Below are positions 22,931-34,100 of a stretch of 64,000 nt of DNA, one piece after another. Under the pieces are notes generated by a model, which ran no database searches, was not told the origin of the DNA, and saw nothing but the letters and a program-made list of their open reading frames with translations. Source of the DNA: Vitrella brassicaformis (taxonomy: Eukaryota > Sar > Vitrellaceae); assembly GCA_001179505.1 (NCBI GenBank), contig CDMY01000395.1, forward strand, positions 172,994-236,993. The letters run 5' to 3'. A program made the translations under genes and the position numbers. Each line of letters begins with the position of its first letter. The stretch's first letter is position 1.

Positions 22931-23572
22931 AAATGTGAGGAGGCCTGACGTTTGAGCAGGGTCAGTGCGGTGAAGGGCACACCTTACGGCTCAGACCGGT
23001 TATCTGAGTGGCGGAGGAGTTCGTGTCGTGATCCGAATTGTCCCGAGTTCGAACCCAACGCAGCTACTGAAAGCGCCACTCGAGTCAATACCGCTACAGG
23101 GTCGGGGCCGAGTTGAGTGTTTGAGGATTGTACGGAAGAGGTTTCGAGGGCAGGTCAGCCACTTGCATGTGCCAACTGGGTGAGAGCCAGAAGGTGCAAA
23201 TGTGAGGAGGCCTGACGTTTGAGCAGGGTCAGTGCGGTGAAGGGCACACCTTACGGCTCAGACCGGTTATCTGAGTGGCGGAGGAGTTTGTGTTGTGATC
23301 CGAATTGTCCCGAGTTCGAACCCAACGCAGCTACTGAAAGCGCCACTCGAGTCAATACCGCCACAGGGTCGGGGCCGAGTTGAGTGTTTGAGGATGGTAC
23401 GGAAGGGGTTTCGAGGGGAGGTCAGCCACTTGCATGTGCCAACTGGGTGAGAGCCGGAAGGTGGAAATGTGAGGAGGCTTGACGTTTGAGCAGGGTCAGT
23501 GCGGTGAAGGGCGCACCTTACGGCTCAGACCGGTTATCTGAGTGGCGGAGGAGTTCGTGTCGTGATCCGAAT
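22931..23572. repeat. 267-bp tandem repeat with pol III-like A and B boxes, 2.4 copies before a gap
   Basis: Units start at 22931, 23198 and 23465 (AAATGTGAGG), so the period is exactly 267 bp twice. Copies are about 97 percent identical by eye. Each unit contains GGTTATCTGAGTGGCGG, which resembles a tRNA A box, and about 45 bp later GAGTTCGAACCC, which resembles a B box. The flanking bases do not fold into a tRNA T-stem, so this is tRNA-like or SINE-like rather than a tRNA gene. The third copy is cut by the N gap. Confidence 0.8.
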
Positions 23573-23872
23573 NNNNNNNNNNNNNNNNNNNNNNNNNNNN
23601 NNNNNNNNNNNNNNNNNNNNNNNNNNNNNNNNNNNNNNNNNNNNNNNNNNNNNNNNNNNNNNNNNNNNNNNNNNNNNNNNNNNNNNNNNNNNNNNNNNNN
23701 NNNNNNNNNNNNNNNNNNNNNNNNNNNNNNNNNNNNNNNNNNNNNNNNNNNNNNNNNNNNNNNNNNNNNNNNNNNNNNNNNNNNNNNNNNNNNNNNNNNN
23801 NNNNNNNNNNNNNNNNNNNNNNNNNNNNNNNNNNNNNNNNNNNNNNNNNNNNNNNNNNNNNNNNNNNNNNNN
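23573..23872. other. Assembly gap (300 N)
   Basis: Exactly 300 N, the same as the second gap, so the length is probably a placeholder or estimate. It interrupts the 267-bp tandem array. Confidence 0.95.
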
Positions 23873-23975
23873 GTGAGGAAAGAAGAAGGGAAACTGTCAT
23901 TAACCGTAACACTCGTCTGTGTGTCCGTGATACTCATACAAATACAGTCCCATCAGCACGCAGAGTCAAACAGGC

Positions 23976-25193
23976 TCAAGGGGAGGAGGGATCAATCCCC
24001 GCCCCATCAGCACACCCCAGTCCCGCAAACCCTCCCCTCCCTCCCCCACGCAGACAGAAGCTAGTCGCACGCGCGAGGGCGATAGACAAGCGAGAGCGAA
24101 TCCATCCAGACACATGACTGAACCCCCGACCCTTCCACCCCTCCTTCTCCAACAGCGCATGAGCCATGTGGGCGATGAACACGTTGGCATCGTGTCCCCA
24201 CACACCGTCACACGTCACCACCAGAGGGCAGAAGGTCACGCGGGAGTCGCAGACGGCCGAGCGGTATTTCTTCTTCTTGGCGGTCTCGTGCTGCTTCAGG
24301 ATGGACTTGGTCGATCGGTTCTTGGAAGCGTAAGACGTTGCGTCAGGATCCGTAATACAGATGTCAAACGACGCAGCCGCCTGCCGCTCCCACACGCCCC
24401 GAGCGACGATGTCCGCCCTGACCCCACCCTCCCCCTCCTCTCCCTCCTTCAACACCACCTCCCGACGCACACCAGCGTCCCCCCACGCCATCCCAATCAG
24501 CTCGGCAAAAGTGTCCCGCAGCTCGTCGTGGCGACGAATCACCAGGCCGTACCGCTTGCAGCACAGCGCATGGTCGACGGTGAGGGGCTGGTTGCAGTGG
24601 TCGCAGCGTGCAGCGAGGCCGGGGGGGTGACGGCCGTAACGCATGTTGAGGGCATCTCGAAACTCCGCAGCATCAAGACCAGTGTTGTTGTCTGTCGACG
24701 GGAGGGTGGTCAGCCAGCCGGACGTCTTGTACTCGGCGCTGCGGGAGAGGACGCGATGGCGCCGGCGGTCGATGTGCGGCAGGGCGGCCTCCCTCTTGGT
24801 CTTGTGGGCGACGTCCTGCTGCTGCTTGCTCCGGGTGAGGGCGTGGCGGATGGTGGCACGATGGTCGCCAGGGTGGAACGGAGCCTTGCCTTGGACGGAC
24901 TTGGAGACCACCTTGGTGCTCGCGCGGGAAGCGGGGTAGGCGGCTGCGGCACGGTCGAGAGGGTCACGTATGCCGGTGCCGCCATGCCGGGCAGGCAGCA
25001 GCATCAGGTCGACCTCGGACGGCGTCACAGGGCCGCCGAGGAGGGCCGGTAGCAGCTCCTTGGCGATGGCCTCGCGGAGGGGGCTGAGAGCGCACTCGTC
25101 GGTGAGCACGACACGAAACCCTAAATCGCCGATTGCATGCATGCACCGTGCGTCTTCCACGCCCCCAGCCCACCGGTTCTTCGTTGCAGCCAA
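23976..25193 (-). mobile_element. 5'-truncated non-LTR retrotransposon, C-terminal end of the polyprotein
   Basis: One intron-free frame of about 405 residues. It starts in the region that follows a reverse transcriptase: LLPALLGGPVTPSEVDLMLL and LPARHGGTGIRDPL, a phrase typical of LINE proteins. Next comes a zinc-knuckle-like CDHC-x8-H-x4-C (residues about 196-212). Then RADIVARG is followed after about 15 residues by FDICITD, which resembles the R-PD...D core of the restriction-like endonuclease of R2-type elements. The reverse transcriptase is absent. The frame ends at 23976, about 100 bp from the N gap, so the 3' end may lie in the gap. The truncation point lies 2 bp from the start codon of the giant gene. 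Confidence 0.8.
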
Positions 25194-25194
25194 T

Positions 25195-28100
25195 ATGTGG
25201 CTCTTGCTACTGTTACTCCTCCTGCTGGGGTCACAGCACGAGACCTCAGATCACCCCAAGAGGCGGTCACGGCACGTTGACCTCTTCAACGCTCCACCAA
25301 GAAGAGAAGACCGACGCACAGCTGCCGTGCTCGACAACAAGAACACCACGGCGGAGAAGACGGCGAATGCCACTTTGCAAAGTGGGCTGCAGCGCCCTTT
25401 CCCATCTGCAGCGATGGTCAATGTCACCGGCAGTCACAGTTTCAACGCTTCAAGAGGAAGATTCGCTTTTGACCGAACGGGACGATCGTCATCCAAGAGA
25501 AGAAAGCAGCAGAGGATGAAAGCAAAGAAGATGGCGGTCAAACATGGCAGATCTGGTGCGCTGAGCAGGAACAACGCAACGCGTTGTGCAGTGAGAGCAC
25601 GGGTCTGTTTCCTGCGCTGAGTTTCAGTTCTGTCATCGATGGACTTGTCAAATGCTCTTCACGAGCTCGAAGGCCACACGGTTGCAGGTAAAGACATGAG
25701 CACGGCGGTTGCCCTTCACTCGTGTCCCACCTTTTCAGGCGATAGCGCTTCCGCTGGCCCTCCGTATCCTGACAACACCCTTTCAACGTACCTGTTCAAT
25801 TCCCGGGGAGGTCGCTCCAACTGGCTGAACCTGCTGGCCCGTGTGCGCTCGCTTCCACGGCCTCTCCTTCTCTTTCACGCGCTGCGCGCATGGGGAAGCC
25901 CGTATGTCCATCAATCTGTCGATAAAGTGGTAGGTGCACAAGCAGCAAACACGGAGGTGAGCGGCAGCCGCCCGATTCTGTTTGTGCACTTCGCTTCAGG
26001 AACTGTACAACTTGTTACGTGCCTTTCTGCCTGACTGCGAGAGTCAAGTCGATGTTCTCGAGGGACTGCTGCTTGCTGGGGTGAGTCTTAAAGACGGCAG
26101 TATGCTCTTCTCCCAGGAGATGGCCAGCCGTGCTGTCCTTCCCTCCTGTTTGTCAGGCAAAAGAGGAGAATTGTCCATGGAAGGATTCCGCGTCTGTCGA
26201 GGGCCTTCACCTGCACGACCTTAGCTACGAGACATACATGGGATGTTGGGAGGCAACGAAAGAGTCTCAATGCTGTAAACAACAGGAGGCACGGCTTTGA
26301 GGGCAACGTGTGCAGGCATGCGCTTGTTTGTCAGTTTGTTCGATGCGTCGCGTGGAGGAAGCTTTGAATCGCTTTCCCGAAGCGGAGTTCCTGTACAACT
26401 GCATCGTGCTGCAGCCACGATGGTCGACTGTTCTATCGATCGCAAGCCTGCAGGAAGAGATCTGCACCACTCTGGACCTCATACGCACTGGCAAGCTGGG
26501 GGCGGAGGCTCACAAAGCCGCAACCTTCCTGCAGCTAGAATACATCAACAATCGCACCTCTGCTGTGCTGAAATCGCAACAAATCTCTGAGCTTCGAACA
26601 ATAGAAGCTCAAGGGTCGCTGGAAGGGAGAATGATGTGCGTACGCGTGTCAATGAGTCAGGATATTTTTGAATATCCCGATGCTTCTGAGAGAGCCCTTT
26701 TGCGTCTTGAGCAACAAATAAAAATCCCAAACATGATCAAGAAAGAGGTGAGAAGGTGACACAGGCCAAGACACTGTCGATGGCATGCTTTTGTGTGTCA
26801 TCAGCAATTCTTTTCATTTTTTCTGAAGCTGATGCCCTACCGACGAATCACATATCCATCCAATCACTGCAGCTTCATCGAGCACGCATCCGCTGAAGAC
26901 TCCTCCCTCTCAATTCACCGGTCCGCCAAGCGGCCGCCGAAGCGTCGTGTGCTGAAGCCACGGGAGAGTCAGCGGTCGCCGCACAGCGGTCTGAGACACC
27001 TGCCGCCTGAGGAGCAGGCGAGAATGGTGGTGTGGCGCCTCAGCCAAAGGGAATATATCTACGATGCCTGGGTCTACCTTGTCTCTGGGGTGCGCATGAT
27101 ATGAAAAACGTTGCAGAGACACAGGGAGGAGTCAATTGCATGCGTCCGCAGGGCGAAGAGGGTGTGACCCGCAAGTCCTTCTGCCACGCTGTTCATGGGG
27201 TGCGCACGTCCCCTGACAAGTGCTTCTAGTCGGTGGAGATCGGCCCGCTTTTCGACGAAGACGAGGACTACTTCACCTTCGGCAATGACCCATGCAAGAA
27301 GATCAAACCAAGTAAATGACGGACTGAATGCAATCTCAATTGTCTGAGCTTCGATGGGTGTTGCTTGTATGCACTGCTATGCAGTGGAATGTAAGGACGA
27401 CGCGATGATCAAAGCTTGTGGCGGCAATGGCCTCGAGATTGGCCGCCCTTGGGGCAAATGCCGCCTCCTTGATGCAGAGACCAAAGTAAGAGCACCTTGA
27501 TGGCGATGAGCTGCTTCCGTCCCTACAATGCATTTGGTATCTGTGTCAGGAGTATAGGTGCAGGTGCAAGGAGGATGAGGGGTTTGAAGAGCGATCCAAT
27601 AAAGATGGCAAGTCAGAATGTGTCGGTGAGTACTGCTTGCACAATGGACGACACTCAGTCTCACCGAACGAATGTCTCTCCTTCAGCTCCCTGTGAAGGC
27701 ATGGGCCACCGTCTGTGTGGCGCCCACATTGACCCAAGTCCTGGCACGTGTAACGAAGAGACAGAGGAGGAGGACATCGCGCACTTAGGGCACTACACCT
27801 GCAAGTGCGATCCGAAGAGGGCTGTCGACGGATGGGACGATCTAAGCAACACACCAACATGCGACAGTAGACACGCGATGATCCACACTTGGGTTGTGTC
27901 TCATATACACGATTGTCTGTTGGGCAGAGAAGAAGGAGTGTGGTCGCAATGAGGATCGGGTAGAGGGTGAGAAGTATGGCGCATGTCGTGGCCCCGCACT
28001 CGTAGACCACTACTATCGAGGGCAATGCTGGCGCCTAGACAGATTTGCCCCCGGCGTAAGCACATAGAGCATGACACGCACAAGATTGCACGCACCAACA

Positions 28101-31100
28101 TGGATGGGTATACGAATGCAGGAATATGACTGTGACTGCTATGAGGACAAGCACTACAGGGTCCTCTACAAGAAATCAGACGAGGCCAAAAACGCCACGA
28201 ACCCTGGAGAGATGAAGCAGAAGGCCTTCTGTGCAGGCAAGTCGACGGAAACATGTCCCCGCCAGCATGCAATTTCTCATTGTGTCGCCCATTTGCAGCT
28301 GATTGCGAGGCGCTTGGCAATGCAATGTGCGGCGTTCATGAGACACCGCCACATGGATGCACTGACGATGATAAGACCCTTGAGCAGTCCGCGGTGCACG
28401 CATATAGATGCCCTGATTGCGACACCACCGAGATATACGAGGCAACACGAACTGAATTCTGCCCACGTGAGACACAGGCTGCTCACGTTCGTCAGCTAGG
28501 ATGGGCGAAAATGCTTCATGCATGTGCTCGCGATTCATTCGTGTGACCGTGAACGGGCATGTGCGACCCACAGGAGAGTGCTCTGATGAGGAAAGCCATC
28601 GCTGGTGTGGCGGCCCACAGGAAGCGGAGCTCTCTTGGGGCACATGTATTGCAGACCCCCTCATCCACGGCAAGTACGAATGCAGACCCAGCGACGGGTT
28701 TGTTGCAGTCGAAGCTGACGCCCTCAAGCTGAAGAGGGGCTACGAGGAGCTCTTTGAAGAGGGGCTTGAGCAGTCAGCTGTCGTTGGTCGTAGCTATGAG
28801 TACAAGAGCAAGGCTGAGCATGCGGCGGGAGCAACCTCTGAAGAGGAAAAGGAGCATAAAGGGGTCACCCCTGGATACGTCGGCAACATGACTATCCCCT
28901 CGGCGAAGGAAGGGCCCAGCTTTAAACAGTTCTCTCAAGGTATGAATGAGCCAGCCAAGAGCCCTTCTACAACGGTTGCCTTCTTGTCCTCTGCTGTCCA
29001 TCAGCTCGATGCCCGAAATTGGGCGATTCGCTATGTCAAGGGCAGAAGCCACCCGCGACCGTCAGCGACGAAGATGCACTTGGGTGGTGTGAGCCTTTGC
29101 ACACCCGGGATTTCACATCACCGGTCGGCTATAAATGCCACTGCGATCCAAAGAAAGCTAGGCCACGGCTAAATACCGAGTATCACCTGCCGACGTGTGC
29201 TGGTGAGCGTCGCATTGATTTCGAGAAGTAAGTGTTTTTGGACAGTGTGCCTCTGTCTTATTTCGCACAGGCAAGTTTGCCTGCGGCGCGGATGAAAGCA
29301 GAGTGTGTGAAGGACCAGCACCCTCAGAGTGGATGGACAATACAGGCGCGGCACATGCTGGAAAATGCCTGATTTCGAGGCCGGGGTGACGATAAATACG
29401 GAGAATGCTCCAACCACTGCAGTCATTGTTCACTATTTCTGCCAGGAATATGAGTGCGATTGTCTCGTCGATAAACACTATCTCCCCTTATCGGAGGATA
29501 AAGCAGCAATCACAGGACAGGAATCGGGAGACGCAGCTGTCAGATACTGCGGAGGTGATTTGTTGACTTGCACGTACGTCCACCTGTCGTGTCTCTTCTG
29601 CTCTTTGCCTGGCCTTGCAGCCACCTGCGAAGCCCTTGGATTCGACATGTGTGGCGGACCGAAGCGACATGACAACCCTTTCCAGAAGCGAGGAGAGTGC
29701 ATAGCAAATGATGAGTCATACGGGTCGACTCCTTCAGTGTCATACACTTGTGATTGCACCGGTGCGAAAAGTGGAATCGCTCTCCGCACACCCCAGGTGC
29801 ATCCACATTCAAAGACACCATACTGTAAGCCGATGTGAGAGGTGCGAAGCTGCTGGCCTCTGTCATTCTGTCATGTCTCTGATTGACTTGTAGGCCAAGG
29901 CGCCGGATGTAAGCTGTACATAAATGTGGTGATCCCGTAGAGGATATTAGCAACTTGATGTCTCCCCTCTGCATTACTGTCAGTCGCTTGCACCGACGTG
30001 GCTCGTCTCAATTGTCGCGGACACCACTCGGAGTTCTTCAGGGGGGAATGCCTATTAGATCCTGTCGATGAGAGGCAGCACACGTGTGATTGCAACTACC
30101 ATCGACCTGGGTCCAGCTTATTTACAGACAGACACGGCGACAAATGCATCGGTAAGATGTCGCTGGTGTCTGTCATTGCGGCATGGATCTCTCTCATTCC
30201 GTACTTCGCTGGCAATGTGATCAATGTCAGGCACCTGCGAGAAGCTGGGCAGCTTCCTTTGTTCCGGCAAGGACGAGTTCATCGAGCTAGAGGGAGATGC
30301 GTATGAACAGAAGATGCAACAATATCGCAACGAGATAGAGCATGGTTCACCCATCGATGAGAAGCTTCATTGATTGGTCCAGCCCTGCATGAGAAAGTAG
30401 GCGGATTGTTGCTTACAGGCACTTGTATCGAGCATGGCGTCAAGGACGGTGAATACAAAGGCGACTACAGCTGCGGCTGCAAGGAGGAAAAGGCTGACCT
30501 TGCTGTCCATCCAAAGACAATGACTCAAATGTGCCTAGGTAAGAATCAGGCAGTAAAGGTGCAATGCCCGGCCGGCGCTTACGCTCGACTTGTCTGTTTC
30601 TGCTGCAGCCAAGGACTTTGACGGCTGCGATGACACGAAAAACGATCGAGCCTGCATAGGGCCTCCTGGCGTCACAGAGCAATACGAGCGGGGGAAATGC
30701 TATGTGCTCAAGACTTTTCGCCCAGGTGTACACTCGCAGCACTACATATACTGTCCTTGACTCTGCTCCACTGCTCTTCAGGAATACAAGTGCTATGCCT
30801 GGCCCGGCAAAGCGCTAAATAATGCGAGGTATCCAGTGGAGCTGACCAGCGGCGAGCACAACAAAAAGGAGATATGCGTCGGTAAGACGGATGACTCAAT
30901 CCTTGTCACCCCATTGATCAACACAGCGTGTGTCTCTGTCCTTTTGTTCCCTTGTGTGCGCAGCGAACTGTGCTGCCCTTGGAAGCATTATGTGCAGAGG
31001 CCCCACTTTGGACAAACCGAGGGGCACCTGCCATCAGAGCAAGCAGGAGCTGCACAAGCCTCCTCTCCGCGCCTATACTTGCACCTGCAGCCATAGATAT

Positions 31101-34100
31101 GCCCTGGAAGAGCCGCAGATGCATCCAAGTGCCAAGACGCAGTATTGTCGCGGCGCTGCAGAGTCGTGTGATGCGGATGGCATCAAGATGTGCAGAGGCG
31201 AAAGGAACGACGCATTTCATAGAGGCATGCAACTAGCAAACAGACAAAATACACTTGTCATTTGGGTGAGTCTCGTTCTGTAACTTACTTGCCCAGGCGA
31301 GTGTCTGCTTGCGGAGAATGAATTGAATGATGTTCTGAGAGAGATTCATGGCCGAGACTTTGACAACTTCGACAAGACGAACTTCGATTACCTTTTGATG
31401 GACCCGCAGCCGTATGACTGTGCCTGCAAGGCAGAATTCGGCTTCGTCCCTCACCCTGAAAGCACCAAGCAGAAATGCATCGGTCTGTAAAGACTTCGCC
31501 ACACCACACATTTCTGTTGAGTGATTGTGTGTTACAGGAAAGTGTTCCTACCTTGGCTATCATCTGTGTGCTGGCGAAGAGCTCCATCGAAGTGGTGGCA
31601 AGATGGTTCCCTTCCGGGCTGATAAGCCAGACAAGGAGACGACAATCGACAAGTACGGCGCTTGCATCGATGACGAGAGCACAGAGGGAGGCGACTACCG
31701 CTGCAAATGCGTCGACCGTTACACGATCCCGGCCGAGAATCGGTACACACGTACACAATCGTGCCGGCGCAAGCGGATGGGATGTGTGGGACTTGGAGAC
31801 ATTCCATTGAGGGCATGTCATGGGCCTTCCGACAGTCCAGCTTTCAGGAGAGGCGAGTGCTGGCAGTCAAGTGAAAGCGAGGTGCGAACAACCGATGAAG
31901 CAAGCAAACATAATGACCACTTACTCTTTTCTATCCCTATAGCCATACAGCTGCAACTGTTACGAAGAATCATTCAACAAGCTGATTCTCACACCCCCTG
32001 CCGACCAAATCGTCTGCGCAGGTGACGGTCATCGATCAGCCTTTCAAGTTGTATGATGCCTCATACAACCGTCTGTGTTTCTGCAGCGACTTGCGAGTCG
32101 CTTGGAAATTTAATGTGTGGAGTCGAAAAGGGATTTGGCAAGTGTGAAGGAAACTTTGGGAACAGCATATATGACGAATTGATGGCTATGCCTCCCGCGT
32201 ACGCTTACAAGTGTCGGTGCGATCGTGAAAAGGCGGAGGATGTCAGAATTCACCAAATCGCCAAGACAGAGTTTTGTTAAGGTTGGAGACACCACCCCGG
32301 CCAGAATTATCATACATCCTGTCATCGCTTGTGTGTCCTGTCTGTTAGGCTTCTGTCTGAATCCTACCTTACGGGCATCATGTCAGGGCCCCCACAGTCC
32401 CCTTCTTGAAGTCGAGGAAACGCCAGAGTCAAAAAGCGACCTTATGCTATTCGGCGAATGCATCGAGTCGCCATCAGTCAACGACGTCAAAGAGGCTCAA
32501 AAACAATGCGAATGTAAGGACGGCTTCAAGGCTATCACTGCGACGATCGAGGGGAAAGAGCGACAGATATGTGCCGGTAAATCAACTCTGCCGCTCACAA
32601 ACAACAAGCCAGCTCCCGAGACTCGCCGAATGTGTTTCATGTTCAGCGACATGCGACGACAATGGTCAAGGGATCGGCAAGAAACTCTGTGCCGGTGGTA
32701 CGACAGATCGCATGCCGAAGAATCCGATTGGTATATATTGACAGAAGTGGTTAAGCTCACTTGATTGCGTACTGGCCTTCTCTATGTAGCAAGTGCATCC
32801 CTCATTCGGGCGAGAACTTACGAAGTCCCTATGCCAATTACGACTGCCAATGTGACGATCCCGACAACTATGGCTTTCATGAACACTACAATTTGCCTCT
32901 CTGCCGCGGTACATGTACACGTCTCATTAGGGACAGCTCATATCCTCCTTGCGAACCATGTTGCAGAGAAGAGAAGCTGTGAGGAGACTCCGGATGGCCG
33001 CAGGTGGTGCGCCGGCCCATCACTAAAGCAAGCTGAGAACAAGTACAAGAAATACGTGCGGGGCCTCTGCTGGAGACACGAGAATTTTCAGAGCGAGGTG
33101 AGCGTAAAATGATGAATTACTCCATAGCTGCTCCTAATGAGGCCGTTTCCTTTTCGTGGTCAGCAATATGAGTGCACGTGCCAGCATCCATACAAGCGGC
33201 TGCTGTTTGACGGGGATAAAATCGTTGTTGGGGATAAATCATTGACCAATATCAACAATGGACTGAACTCCCGTTCTGCGCAGGTGCGCGGTCACAAGGA
33301 GTGTATCCATAGGGCAGCAAGCAGCCACCCTGACTGCGGGCTTGTATCTCATCTTGTGGCCTGCGTGTTGTCAGCGGACTGCGAGGCTCTCGGCAAGGAC
33401 ATGTGCGGTGGCAAGGAAGGCCGAAAGGGCACGTGCATTAAGGGCGACATCTCTACTGACGCAGGCGCCATCAGGGAGTCCCCCAGCCAGTCATATGATT
33501 GTAAGTGCGACACTGAGTATGCGCTGCCGACGCCCGAGACCCACCCAATCACGCAGACCCCCTTCTGTAGAGGCGCTGGAAGTGAGCAACGGCTCCACTC
33601 TCAATTGGCTCCATGTGTGTCTCAGCATGCTGTCTGTCTGTGCTCTATGCATATTGTAGAATCGTGTCCTGAGGCCCTGGAGCGGCCTTGCAGTGGAGAG
33701 AAAGCCGACTACAGCAAATACCCGCGAGCCAAGAGAGGAAAGTGTGTGCTTGACGAATGGGACCTGGACCTCTCTCGCTGTGAGTGCAACGCAGACCTCG
33801 GCTACTTCCCTTCGACCAGCAATAAGAAATGCCTGGGTGAGCAGCCACCAAGTGTGAGGAAGAAATTCAGAGAGAAACAGCTCTTTGTTGCAGGCAAATG
33901 CAAGGGACTCGGTGACTATCTCTGTGCGGGACTGGACATCATCACCGCCAGAGACCCGCACGCCGTCATGAACAAGCTGCCTGGAGGCCGCTCGAAACCG
34001 GAGATGCACATCGGGACTTATCAGGATGAAGATGACGATGACTACCAGCGCACCTGCAAGAAGGACATCCCAGACCACTTAGGAGTTGTGATGGGGACAC

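Noticed and set aside
22975-23060. A tRNA gene in the 267-bp repeat
   Set aside because: Box A- and B-like sequences are present, but the bases around TTCGAAC do not form a T-stem and no acceptor stem pairs, so it is at most tRNA-derived.
22931-23572. CRISPR array
   Set aside because: The repeats are contiguous 267-bp units without spacers, and the DNA is eukaryotic.
24114-25052. A 312-codon plus-strand frame opposite the retrotransposon
   Set aside because: It is antisense to the clear LINE-type frame and has no recognisable domain; GC-rich DNA keeps it open by chance.
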